A DNA stretch of 38,945 nt from a virus: positions 1 to 38,945 of the IMG/VR virus record IMGVR_UViG_3300033148_002752, one strand, 5' to 3'. Below, piece after piece: positions 15,467 through 22,587 of this stretch. Position 1 is the first letter of the stretch, and each line of letters starts with the position of its first letter. The position numbers were made by a program, and so were the translations under genes. The notes under the pieces were generated by a model, which did no database searches, had not been told where the DNA came from, and saw only the letters and a program-made list of their open reading frames with translations.

Positions 15467-16090
15467 CTAGAAAGGAATCTCATCCTCGTTTATCTGTTGT
15501 TGAGGTTGCTGGTTGTTGTTATTTTGTTGCTGTGGTTGATTATAGCTTGGCTTTTGCTGTTGTTGTGGAGCTTGATAGCTTTGTTGTTGGTTATTGTTAT
15601 TTTGTTGGTTTGGCTGTCTATACTCTGGTTGTTGTTTTTGTTGCTGCTGAGGTTGATTATAACCTTGCTGTGCAGGTTGTTGCTGCTGTGGAGCATAACT
15701 CTGCTGTTGTTGTGCTTGTGGATTATATGGTTGCTGTTGTTGTTGAGGTTGCTGTTGTTGGCTATCATCTTTTTTATCAATGAAATGTAATCTATTCATA
15801 ATCACTGACAGTTTGCTTCTTTTTTGACCTTGCTGGTCTTGCCATTGTTCAAAGTTTAATTCACCATCAATACCAATCTTAGAACCTTTTCTAAAATATT
15901 GGTTTAATGTCTCAGCAGTTTTCCCGAATGCAGTTACATCAATGTATACTGGTTTGTCATCGTATCCACCTTGCTGGTTCTTTACCTTTTTGTTTACAGC
16001 CACACTTATGTTTGCAATTGCTGTTCCACTCTGAGCATATTTAATCTCTACATCTCTTGTTATATTTCCGATTATGTGTACTTGATTCAT
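15467..16090 (-). CDS. ssb: Single-stranded DNA-binding protein
   Basis: A 207-residue protein. Residues 1-105 are a bacterial-type OB fold (MNQVHIIGNITRDVEIKYAQ, IANISVAVNKKV, KVTAFGKTAE-like segment VYIDVTAFGKTAETLNQYF). Residues about 106-198 are an extreme Gln/Asn/Pro/Tyr-rich linker. The C-terminus NEDEIPF matches the conserved acidic DDDIPF tip that recruits replication and repair proteins. It coats single-stranded DNA in replication and works with the adjacent annealing protein. The linker is far richer in Gln than usual for phage SSBs. Confidence 0.92.
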   Translation of the reverse strand: MNQVHIIGNITRDVEIKYAQSGTAIANISVAVNKKVKNQQGGYDDKPVYIDVTAFGKTAETLNQYFRKGSKIGIDGELNFEQWQDQQGQKRSKLSVIMNRLHFIDKKDDSQQQQPQQQQQPYNPQAQQQQSYAPQQQQPAQQGYNQPQQQQKQQPEYRQPNQQNNNNQQQSYQAPQQQQKPSYNQPQQQNNNNQQPQQQINEDEIPF

Positions 16091-16100
16091 TTTAATTTCC

Positions 16101-16700
16101 TTATTCGTAGTCTGCTGTGATGCAGTCGTTCATGTTGTCTATAACATCTATGTCATTTTGCGTTTGTTGTATACCATTTGCGTTCTGGATATCTTGTTGC
16201 TCTTGAATATCATCAAGACCTAGAATAATCTCTGGAGAGAATAATCTCGTAAAAAATACAGCTGCACGATATCTAAGCATCATACCCGGAAGTGTATTCC
16301 ATAATGCACCCCATCGATTCGCCTTTGCCATTGCAAGTGTTACCTTTGGTCCAGTGTATTGTTGACCATTAATAAATGCGTATGCTACACACTCTGTTTC
16401 ATTCTCATCGAGCCAGTATTGTATCGGCCCATCAAACTTTCCACTTCTGTTTACAAGTGCTATGATCATCTTCGAGTCAAATGCTAATTTGCCTTTGATA
16501 ACGTGACAATGCTTCATCACTTCAATCGGTGCAATACCAAATCTATTCGCTGTATCCATTGCTATAAGAATGTTTGGAACATTCCCACGGAACGATTCTG
16601 GAAGAAGATTTGAGTTTGCTAAATCATTAGCCAGTGTATACTGATGTTGGAGTTGTTGGTTCTGTGGAGGATTAGGTCCTCCAACCGTGAGGTCATTCAT
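16101..16700 (-). CDS. RecT-like single-strand annealing protein
   Basis: A 199-residue protein. After a Gln-rich start it reads LPESFRGNVPNILIAMDTAN, RFGIAPIEVMKHCHVIKGKL and AFDSKMIIALVNRSGKF, the typical RecT/phage recombinase core, then YTGPKVTLAMAKANRWG and LPGMMLRYRAAVFFTRLFSP. It would anneal complementary strands during recombination and replication restart. The exonuclease partner lies just upstream (16746-17597) and SSB just downstream. The ribosome site is AAAGGACGAAC, and a TGATATACT promoter-like site lies at 16728-16736. Confidence 0.8.
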   Translation of the reverse strand: MNDLTVGGPNPPQNQQLQHQYTLANDLANSNLLPESFRGNVPNILIAMDTANRFGIAPIEVMKHCHVIKGKLAFDSKMIIALVNRSGKFDGPIQYWLDENETECVAYAFINGQQYTGPKVTLAMAKANRWGALWNTLPGMMLRYRAAVFFTRLFSPEIILGLDDIQEQQDIQNANGIQQTQNDIDVIDNMNDCITADYE

Positions 16701-16727
16701 TGTTCGTCCTTTATTTTGAATTGAATT

Positions 16728-16736
16728 AGTATATCA
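16728..16736 (-). promoter_or_regulatory. Weak extended -10 site before the recombinase gene
   Basis: TGATATACT on the minus strand, in the 45-nt gap between the exonuclease and RecT-like genes, 28 nt before the RecT ATG. One mismatch from the TGATATAAT group. It may allow extra expression of the annealing protein and SSB. Confidence 0.3.
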
Positions 16737-16745
16737 TTTTAAAGC

Positions 16746-17597
16746 TTAAGTGTCGTTTTGTTGTTTCTTCCATTTGAATATTTCAATCGGTTTTATCATA
16801 TCCAACACTTTACCAGTTTGTTTAAATGTTTCATGCTTAATCATCAAAGCTTCTATCTCTTCATCTGCATTTGATAAGTCTTCACTCTGCAGCATTCTCA
16901 GTTTTACTTCATGTGATGAACCAGCCGATTCTACAAATGCTAAAACCGAACCGATTATGTTGTATCCGTTATCTGATAGAACTCTTCGATACCAAGCTAA
17001 AGCTCTATCGTATCTATAATCTTCAATGGTTCGTTCCAGTTTGTTTATATCTTTTGTTGTTTTAACATCGAAAAGGATCCACCCATTTGGAGTTTCAAAT
17101 AATAAGTCAGGTCTACATTTTGTTTTCATACCACGGCACTCGCTAAAGAATGAACGCTCTTTTATTCCAGTCTTCAAATAATCATGAAGAATAGTTCTCA
17201 GGTTCAGTGACATCCTCTCACCAAGTTCTAGGTCTTTAATACCTATTGGAGTTTTGTCTCCTAAGTTCTCTTCAAAGTCAGCCCACTTTGCTTTTCCAAT
17301 CGTTGTATTTTTAGGTGCATTGACTGGTTCCTTTGCAAACTCTTCATCGAACTTTTCTGGTTCCAATGTCATAGTATGAACTGCAGTTCCAAGGTTTAAG
17401 CTCGGACTCTCCATCTTGAATAAATCTCTATTCTCAAAGTGGAGGCTAGATTCTTCTAAATATTTTAAGCTCGTACTGCTTATTGCATCTGTTGAATGAT
17501 ACTCACTGTTGCTCATTATAAAACCGTGACCATCCGTTGCTGGATAGCCTACTTGTTTTTTTTCTTCGACTATGTCGTTTTCTGTAAGTTCTAACAT
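16746..17597 (-). CDS. PD-(D/E)XK exonuclease (RecE / DUF3799-like)
   Basis: A 283-residue nuclease. The N-terminal part shows MSNSEYHSTDAISSTSLKYL and LNLGTAVHTMTLEPEKFDEE, a signature of the RecE C-terminal / DUF3799 family. The active site is CRPDLLFETPNGWILFDVKT (Asp, then D-x-K), followed by a tyrosine-rich YRYDRALAWYRR segment that binds the 5' end in relatives. It degrades one strand of double-stranded DNA to feed the RecT-like protein. The ribosome site AAAAGGACGAGC is of the shared type. Confidence 0.8.
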   Translation of the reverse strand: MLELTENDIVEEKKQVGYPATDGHGFIMSNSEYHSTDAISSTSLKYLEESSLHFENRDLFKMESPSLNLGTAVHTMTLEPEKFDEEFAKEPVNAPKNTTIGKAKWADFEENLGDKTPIGIKDLELGERMSLNLRTILHDYLKTGIKERSFFSECRGMKTKCRPDLLFETPNGWILFDVKTTKDINKLERTIEDYRYDRALAWYRRVLSDNGYNIIGSVLAFVESAGSSHEVKLRMLQSEDLSNADEEIEALMIKHETFKQTGKVLDMIKPIEIFKWKKQQNDT

Positions 17598-17637
17598 GCT
17601 CGTCCTTTTGTTTAAGTTAAATCATTATGCCTAGATT

Positions 17638-18603
17638 TTAAAGTCTGTGCAAGTCACGAATTTGTGCGTTGTTGATTCCTGCATCTTTTAATTTTTTATC
17701 AAGTGCAGTGACTATTTGGTGGTCTGTTATATTTGGTATCTTACTGATGTCAATCTCAATATCAATTAGAACCTTGACTGTTGTTTGAGGAACGGTATTA
17801 ATTCCTGCATCGCTATGAACAATCTCTTCTCTTGGATTATCCATATATGCTGGTACATCATAAACTTCACCAGTGTCTGGATTATACTCTTCGTGTGTTG
17901 GTTCATGTTCATAAGTATGATTTCTTATGTCTTCTATTCTTTGTTGTACCACTTCTTTTGGTACTTGTTGTTGTATTGGATCAACAGTCACATGAACTTG
18001 AATATTTGCTTCTGCTTCAATTCTAGCTTCTTCTTTAATCTTTGCAATCTCATCTTCTTTGTCTTTTATCTCTTGAGCGATTCTAGCATCTTCTTCAAGT
18101 TGTAGATTCTTTTGTTCTGAGACTCGACCTTTGATTGCATTGGTTGTTGCTGATGTTAAGTTACCAGTTTTTGTGACTGCTGTAAGTTTAACTAGATCTA
18201 AAACTTCTGTTTTAAAGAATGGATCTCTTAGCTCAGCTTTTTCAATCTCTTCTAAAGTAAACGATAAAATTTTATCGTGTATCTCCGACTTCGTCTTTTC
18301 TTCGTAAGCTTTCACTTGAGCTGTGATTTTTTCTTTAGCTTCTTCTGCTAAATCCATAAGCTCTTTGATTTTATCTTTGAACCCATCAACTGGACCCATG
18401 ATATCTTCAAGTGCTTTTTTCTGTTGGTCTTTGATTGCTGATTTAATCTTATTGATTTCAGCTGCCATTGACTTTCCATCTTTGACTGTCTCTGCTGTGA
18501 TAATCACATCATAAGTCTTGAGTCCATCGATTAGTTGCTGTTTCACAACCTCGAAATTTGCTTCCAATGTTGGGAGCTTTGTCTTAATTACTAATAGTTC
18601 CAT
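17638..18603 (-). CDS. DUF1351-like recombination-associated protein
   Basis: A 321-residue protein, MELLVIKTKLPTLEANFEVV. It has a long coiled-coil middle (INKIKSAIKDQQKKALEDIM, MDLAEEAKEKITAQVKAYEE) with the sequence layout of DUF1351, a family commonly next to RecE/RecT-type genes. The function of DUF1351 is not established. A C-terminal domain (IDIEIDISKIPNITDHQIVT) looks like a small alpha/beta module. The gene opens a transcription unit: an AGGTTACAATTAGA promoter element lies 24 nt upstream, and its ribosome site is AAAGGACGAA. Confidence 0.6.
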   Translation of the reverse strand: MELLVIKTKLPTLEANFEVVKQQLIDGLKTYDVIITAETVKDGKSMAAEINKIKSAIKDQQKKALEDIMGPVDGFKDKIKELMDLAEEAKEKITAQVKAYEEKTKSEIHDKILSFTLEEIEKAELRDPFFKTEVLDLVKLTAVTKTGNLTSATTNAIKGRVSEQKNLQLEEDARIAQEIKDKEDEIAKIKEEARIEAEANIQVHVTVDPIQQQVPKEVVQQRIEDIRNHTYEHEPTHEEYNPDTGEVYDVPAYMDNPREEIVHSDAGINTVPQTTVKVLIDIEIDISKIPNITDHQIVTALDKKLKDAGINNAQIRDLHRL

Positions 18604-18626
18604 GTTTCGTCCTTTGTTTTAAAGTT

Positions 18627-18660
18627 TCTAATTGTAACCTCTCTTAGCTTACATGCTGTT
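18627..18660 (-). promoter_or_regulatory. Early promoter/operator copy P4 (before the recombination block)
   Basis: The minus strand reads TGTAAG (18648-18653), 8 nt, then AGGTTACAATTAGA (18627-18640). The -10 candidate is TACAAT at 18631-18636. TGTAA and TTACA form an inverted repeat across 11 nt. The TAA of TGTAAG is also the stop codon of the upstream 67-codon gene. Confidence 0.6.
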
Positions 18661-18852
18661 TAGGATTCGAAGGCATCTTCTAATCTCACACATTCTTAGC
18701 TCGTGTTCTAGTGCTAGTGTTGTTTGCTCTGACCTCCTATTTAAAATTTTTCTTTGCTTTTTTTCTAAGTGTTTTAGAACCGTTCTTATTTTTTGGAATG
18801 GTTTATTTGTTGTAAGTTTTTTAATCACTCTTAGTTGTGCTTCTGGAGTCAT
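18649..18852 (-). CDS. Small basic protein of unknown function, 67 residues
   Basis: It begins MTPEAQLRVIKKLTTNKPFQ and is helical and strongly basic (LEKKQRKILNRRSEQT), with two cysteines near the end (MCEIRRCLRIL). The start overlaps the previous stop as TAATG. Its own stop lies in the next promoter element. No family is recognised. Small basic helical proteins in early operons often bind nucleic acids or host enzymes. Confidence 0.5.
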   Translation of the reverse strand: MTPEAQLRVIKKLTTNKPFQKIRTVLKHLEKKQRKILNRRSEQTTLALEHELRMCEIRRCLRILNSM

Positions 18853-18968
18853 TATTTTTTCTCCTTAAATTTTCTAACAATTCCATCAAATCTATTTAAC
18901 CATTTTCTAGTCATCTCTCTTGTTACGAGTTTTCTATCATAAATTTTATCTAGGTAATTAATAGTCAT
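18852..18968 (-). CDS. Tiny protein of unknown function, 38 residues
   Basis: It runs from ATG 18968 to TAA 18852-18854. The start overlaps the upstream stop as ATGA, the stop overlaps the downstream ATG as TAATG, and AAGGAGATT lies at good spacing before it. These three signals support a real gene. The product, MTINYLDKIYDRKLVTREMT plus a basic tail RKFKEKK, is helical and basic. No family is recognised. Confidence 0.6.
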   Translation of the reverse strand: MTINYLDKIYDRKLVTREMTRKWLNRFDGIVRKFKEKK

Positions 18969-19171
18969 TTTAATCTCCTTAGCATTGTGTTGTGATGTTT
19001 AGCAAAATTTCCAGCAGTCATCTCAGGATTATATTTAATCGCTTGAAATAGTCTCTCTTTTTGAAAAGCTCTTATATCTCTCGCTGAAGCTCTTTTTATA
19101 TCTTTGGCGAGTGTTTCCTTGTCTTTTCTATTAAAAAGCGATTCTAGCCATGTTCCGTTTGAATTCTTCAT
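18965..19171 (-). CDS. Small basic protein of unknown function, 68 residues
   Basis: It begins MKNSNGTWLESLFNRKDKET and has helical segments rich in Lys, Arg and Ala (LAKDIKRASARDIRAFQKER), ending HHNTMLRRLK. It follows a 44-codon gene by 2 nt and overlaps the next gene by 4 nt. The C-terminal part (FQAIKYNPEMTAGNFAKHHN) hints at a helix-turn-helix-like module, which I cannot confirm. Confidence 0.5.
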   Translation of the reverse strand: MKNSNGTWLESLFNRKDKETLAKDIKRASARDIRAFQKERLFQAIKYNPEMTAGNFAKHHNTMLRRLK

Positions 19172-19173
19172 TG

Positions 19174-19308
19174 TTATACCTTCACTTCAATTTCTAAAAG
19201 CTGATAAAATTTTTCAAGGTCACCATCTGCTTTTTTAAAAATACTCTTAACCACATCTATGTGTAGAAAATAATCCATCGCAGTCTGCTTCATAAATACT
19301 TCGTCCAT
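19174..19308 (-). CDS. Tiny acidic protein of unknown function, 44 residues
   Basis: I choose ATG 19308 (MDEVFMKQTAMDYFLHIDVV) because AAGGA lies 8 nt before it; an in-frame ATG at 19317 has no spaced ribosome site. The stop is TAA at 19174-19176, 2 nt from the next ATG. The product is helical and contains FKKADGDLEKFYQLLEIEVK. It is the first gene after the candidate origin and after promoter copy P5. No family is recognised. Confidence 0.5.
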   Translation of the reverse strand: MDEVFMKQTAMDYFLHIDVVKSIFKKADGDLEKFYQLLEIEVKV

Positions 19309-19331
19309 CTTGTCCATCCTTTTTGTAAGTG

Positions 19332-19345
19332 TCTAATTGTAACCT
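19332..19345 (-). promoter_or_regulatory. Early promoter copy P5 (degenerate upstream half)
   Basis: The minus strand reads AGGTTACAATTAGA, identical to copies P1-P4, with TACAAT at 19336-19341. The upstream GTAAG half is replaced by ATTTA at the matching spacing, so any dimeric regulator would bind this copy differently. It would start the transcript for the small genes 19308-18649. Confidence 0.5.
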
Positions 19346-19505
19346 TATACACCTAAATCATGGCTTAAGGTTAAAACCTATTTTTACTACTTTTCTCTGT
19401 TAAAACCCAATCTTTTCATCTTTTCATGTGAACCGTGCACTTATATATTAATATCCATTCATCTATATCCTCTGTGTGTACCTATATAACGCACGTACAC
19501 GTATA

Positions 19506-19529
19506 TAAATAAATAAATAAATAAATAAA
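19506..19529. repeat. TAAA tetranucleotide run, six units
   Basis: Six consecutive TAAA units, followed by another A and the 8-bp palindrome GTATATAC. It is the lowest-melting part of the non-coding region, a reasonable DNA unwinding element, and prone to slippage between isolates. Confidence 0.75.
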
Positions 19530-19546
19530 AGTATATACAGGAGTGT

Positions 19547-19680
19547 ATGAAAAACGTGAAAACGTGAAAACTTTGGAGTTTATTCCTTGTGGCACGAGGT
19601 TTAAGGCATGAAAACTTTTATGAAAACTTATGAAAACTTTTCATAAAATGAAAACTTTGAAACTGGAAACGTGAAAATTT
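19547..19680. repeat. Iteron-like ATGAAAAC / GTGAAAAC boxes
   Basis: Plus-strand boxes RTGAAAA start at 19547, 19556, 19564, 19608, 19620, 19630, 19648 and 19671; most continue as CTT or CTTT. ATGAAAACTTTTCAT is a near-perfect palindrome at 19630-19644. Inverted TTTTCAT copies occur at 19413, 19421 and 19700. Spacings of 8-12 nt are common within the cluster. This looks like an array bound by a replication or regulatory protein. Confidence 0.6.
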
Positions 19681-19725
19681 CAAAAAGTTTCAAGCTATCT
19701 TTTCATGTTTTTTTTGGCTTAAGGT

Positions 19726-19794
19726 TAGGAGGATAATACTAGTCATAATATACTAGGCAAATAATAATAGGAGGATTATAATAGGAGGATAATA
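19726..19794. repeat. Three TAGGAGGATWATA direct repeats
   Basis: TAGGAGGATAATA at 19726-19738 and 19782-19794, with TAGGAGGATTATA at 19768-19780. The last two are 14 nt apart. They lie just downstream of the DUF3987 stop and outside any gene. They could be regulator sites or part of the origin. Read on the plus strand, AGGAGG resembles a ribosome site, but no frame follows. Confidence 0.6.
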
Positions 19795-19808
19795 TTAAGC
19801 TGCAGGAT

Positions 19809-21251
19809 CTATTTAAAGATTCTCCTGCTTTTTACTTTGTATCCTAAGTCTTTCGCTATTCTTAGAATTGTTTCTGCTGAAGGTCTTTCGCCTTTTTTTC
19901 TTAGGTCCATAGATATTGCTGATGCTGTTGCACCTTTTAATACTAAGTGACTGTTGACTGGATCCATCAACCACTCTTGAATTTTATCACTCATATCGTC
20001 TTGGTCCATCTCTCGTTTTTCTTCTGAACCGACCACTCGCTTTATCTCATTTACATAAAATGTGTTTAGTGATATCGCATTATTAAGTGCTTTTAATGAT
20101 ATCGCACCTCTTGGTTCTTCTATACCATTTTCAAACTCATCTATCAAATGCATTACAAGTGCTAGAGCACATACAACTTTTGTCCTCTTTGCTATAACCT
20201 CAGCCATTAAATAATCTTTTCTATCATTATACTTCTTGAGGTTCATCTCATTACTGTGTTCCCAGTCATCAAAAACTGGAAGACTATGTTCATCAAAATA
20301 AAAAGGATTTTTCCTGCTAAAATTTAATAGCTTTACTATCATCGCTCCGTATATGTCACTTGCTTTTTGGTCGAAGGGTATCGTTGCTTTTCTGTAGATG
20401 TTATAATCTGTCTCATATGTAACCAGTTGAAATCTCGAGAAGAAACCATCTCTACTCTTTTTGTATTCGTGAACGTGATTCGCTATGATATCTGGCTGGG
20501 CCATTCCATAAATACTTATACTTGCTCCATGATCTGCTGTCTCTTTTGTATCATCTTGTCTAAGTCTTACGTCTTTTCCATCTCCAGACCATGCACTTAG
20601 ATAAGTTGCTCTTGCTTCTGCTCCAGTATTTCTCGATGAATTTCCACCTGTACTCTGAAAAAATGCAGACATCTCATCAAAGACTGCGAATGCAGAGCCT
20701 TTGGCATTTGATATGAAGCTAGGGATTCTCTCTGCAGTTATGTCTGTTGCTATGTAATAAGTCTTTACTGGTTTAGCTTTTATCTTTGGTGCTTCTAGGT
20801 CATCCATTGCTTTTCCATTAAGCATCTTCAGTTTGTTTTCAAAATTCTTTTTCCTAACTTTAAACTTCATTTCTTCTTCTAACCAATCTTCGAGTTCTTC
20901 TCTCCAGATTTTTGCTATCTCTGTTTGCTCTCTGTGAATTGGTGCAGTTGCTTTACTAAGTACTTCTGATTTTCTACTTCCAGCTGGAGCTGTAGAGACA
21001 CCCCACAAATTACACCTTACTTTCCATGTTTGGTTATGAGGATTTGGTGTGATATAACAGTTTCTTCCTACTGCAGCACTTGCAGTGATAAGCATTGCTG
21101 TGGCCATCATTTTTTCTGAGAGTTTATTTATTGTACACATATTCTGGCCATAGTCTATTAATTGACTTGGGAGCCAGTTCCAGTTGAATTCATTTACTTG
21201 TTGTGGTTTAGGAGTATTACTTTTGTATTCTCCGTCTTCTATATAATTCAT
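19809..21251 (-). CDS. DUF3987-like P-loop replication protein
   Basis: A 480-residue protein. Residues 81-97 read NLWGVSTAPAGSRKSEVLS, a Walker A variant with Arg93 just before the Lys (usual DUF3987: PPGSGKS). Walker B is likely AFAVFDEMSAFFQ near 190. A long charged insert separates them. The C-terminal part (RPSAETILRIAKDLGYKVKS) looks like a winged helix. DUF3987 proteins pair with primase-like proteins in phages and are thought to act as helicase/primase components. The partner TOPRIM gene is directly upstream, and the candidate origin directly downstream. Confidence 0.7.
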   Translation of the reverse strand: MNYIEDGEYKSNTPKPQQVNEFNWNWLPSQLIDYGQNMCTINKLSEKMMATAMLITASAAVGRNCYITPNPHNQTWKVRCNLWGVSTAPAGSRKSEVLSKATAPIHREQTEIAKIWREELEDWLEEEMKFKVRKKNFENKLKMLNGKAMDDLEAPKIKAKPVKTYYIATDITAERIPSFISNAKGSAFAVFDEMSAFFQSTGGNSSRNTGAEARATYLSAWSGDGKDVRLRQDDTKETADHGASISIYGMAQPDIIANHVHEYKKSRDGFFSRFQLVTYETDYNIYRKATIPFDQKASDIYGAMIVKLLNFSRKNPFYFDEHSLPVFDDWEHSNEMNLKKYNDRKDYLMAEVIAKRTKVVCALALVMHLIDEFENGIEEPRGAISLKALNNAISLNTFYVNEIKRVVGSEEKREMDQDDMSDKIQEWLMDPVNSHLVLKGATASAISMDLRKKGERPSAETILRIAKDLGYKVKSRRIFK

Positions 21252-21267
21252 ATTCTAGTTCGTCCTT

Positions 21268-22452
21268 TTAAAATATTTCATTTCCATTGCGTATTGTATC
21301 AGCATGATATTCTAAACTACCTTTGAAAGCTGTTAGGCTATCTGGCCATTGTTCTATTGTATCACTTAAATCTAGTTTATTAATTCCATTTGTGTTGATT
21401 CTATTCTCGTGCATGAAATCGAATAAATTTATTAAAACAGCATTGTTATATTCTTCTTCTGGAAGGCTATTTGCTAGTGCCATCATTGGTATAGCTGATT
21501 TTTTAGCATCATCTTTTTTCACGTCCATGATAAAATTGACCTCTCTATCTACTAAGAAGCTCTTTTCATAATCATTAAACTCTCTATAGTTTTCTGTTGG
21601 TACCATTATAAAATTAAATGGATCATACTCATCTTTGTGAAGAAGTGCTGCAGTTAACATATCATGATGTCCTTCAATGATATAAACTGGTGCGTGTGAT
21701 GTTTGGTCTACTCTAATATAGCATTGCTTATTCGGTGATGTTCCACCTTTCGTCACCCATTTTGATGGTTCTTGTGTTCCTGGGATTAAGTATCGTCTTC
21801 TTTTATATGATATCAACTCGTGGTTATAATCAAAAATTTTAGCTATTAAAGTTTTATTCTTTGGATCATAAGTTGTAAGATGTTTAAAATGATTCACTGC
21901 ATTTGGAGTTGCTTGAGTGAATACCCACATTGGTGCTATGGTCAAAGCTTCTCTTTGATAATCTGGATTATGGAATGTCTGGAGTTCGTATGCATAGCTG
22001 TCATACCACTCTATGGTTTTTCTAGCTTCTGCTTGTTTTTTTAATAGCATCTCATAGTCTAGTCTATCTTGTTCTTCTCTCTTCCTGATTCTCTCAAGCT
22101 TAAGAGTTTCTATTTGCTGTCGTTTTTGTTGTTGTTCGAATTCACTCTCTTGGTATCCATCTTCTGGGTACGTGATTCCCATTTGGTCAGCAGTATACTT
22201 CATTGCATCTACGAAACTCATCGCATGATAGTCTGTAAGTATTTTTAGAATATCACCACCGAACCCACCGAAGTCGTTTATTAAACCATTTTTTCCGACT
22301 GAAGTACTAGCAGTCTTTTCTTCTTCTCGGAGTTTGAATTTCTTATTTCTATCGAACTGGTAGCCTAAGTTCATTAGAATGTCAGTTATTATCTGAGGTT
22401 CGTATCTTGCTCGTATCTGTTCTTTTAATAATTCTGATTGTTCTTGAGTCAT
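21268..22452 (-). CDS. TOPRIM primase-like protein
   Basis: A 394-residue protein. I start at ATG 22452 because GGAGG lies 7 nt before it, rather than at 22470, which has no ribosome site. The N-terminal part (GLINDFGGFGGDILKILTDY, FVDAMKYTADQMGI) resembles the region after the zinc finger in phage primases, but the CHC2 cysteines are absent. A Glu/Lys coiled coil follows. The TOPRIM fold shows VYIIEGHHDMLTAALL (catalytic Glu) and NFIMDVKKDD (acidic pair). It would make RNA primers with the DUF3987 partner. Confidence 0.7.
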   Translation of the reverse strand: MTQEQSELLKEQIRARYEPQIITDILMNLGYQFDRNKKFKLREEEKTASTSVGKNGLINDFGGFGGDILKILTDYHAMSFVDAMKYTADQMGITYPEDGYQESEFEQQQKRQQIETLKLERIRKREEQDRLDYEMLLKKQAEARKTIEWYDSYAYELQTFHNPDYQREALTIAPMWVFTQATPNAVNHFKHLTTYDPKNKTLIAKIFDYNHELISYKRRRYLIPGTQEPSKWVTKGGTSPNKQCYIRVDQTSHAPVYIIEGHHDMLTAALLHKDEYDPFNFIMVPTENYREFNDYEKSFLVDREVNFIMDVKKDDAKKSAIPMMALANSLPEEEYNNAVLINLFDFMHENRINTNGINKLDLSDTIEQWPDSLTAFKGSLEYHADTIRNGNEIF

Positions 22453-22583
22453 TCTTTTACCTCCAACCATATTTTAATATTATATTTTTGTTTCAACACG
22501 ACTTTAGCTTTGCAGTATCCCATCTTTAAAATTAAGAGAGTACAGAGTTCTATCTTTTTGCTATCTGTTTTTATTGTTGTCAT
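22449..22583 (-). CDS. Tiny protein of unknown function, 44 residues
   Basis: ATG 22583 to TGA 22449-22451, which overlaps the primase ATG as ATGA and carries the primase ribosome site (GGAGG) inside its last codons. The product is MTTIKTDSKKIELCTLLILK plus MGYCKAKVVLKQKYNIKIWL, a mixed helix/strand pattern with two cysteines. Its own ribosome site is weak. It fills an otherwise empty gap and may serve mainly to couple primase translation. Confidence 0.45.
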   Translation of the reverse strand: MTTIKTDSKKIELCTLLILKMGYCKAKVVLKQKYNIKIWLEVKE

Positions 22584-22587
22584 GATA

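Larger units (their letters stand above)
19361..19727. repeat. 13-bp direct repeats flanking the repeat-rich region
   Basis: TGGCTTAAGGTTA occurs at 19361-19373 and again at 19715-19727, in the same orientation, enclosing the ATGAAAAC repeat cluster and TAAA tract. No other exact copy was noticed. They may be binding sites at the borders of an origin. Confidence 0.5.
19318..19808. other. Non-coding, AT-rich candidate replication origin
   Basis: This 490-bp stretch has no credible gene on either strand. It contains promoter copy P5, two 13-bp direct repeats, a run of six TAAA units (19506-19529) next to the palindrome GTATATAC, and a cluster of ATGAAAACTT/GTGAAAACTT boxes. Three TAGGAGGATWATA repeats end it. 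It lies between the DUF3987/primase genes and the recombination block. Iterons, an easily melted tract and nearby primase-like genes fit a replication origin; a large regulatory region is the alternative. Confidence 0.45.

Noticed and set aside
15296-15790. Leucine/valine-rich plus-strand frames opposite the SSB gene
   Set aside because: They arise from the CAA/CAG repeats of the Gln-rich linker read backwards; no start signal and no context.
19798-19836. Hairpin GCAGGA...TCCTGC at the DUF3987 stop as a terminator
   Set aside because: The 6-bp stem has a long loop and is not followed by a U-run on the minus strand, so intrinsic termination is not supported.
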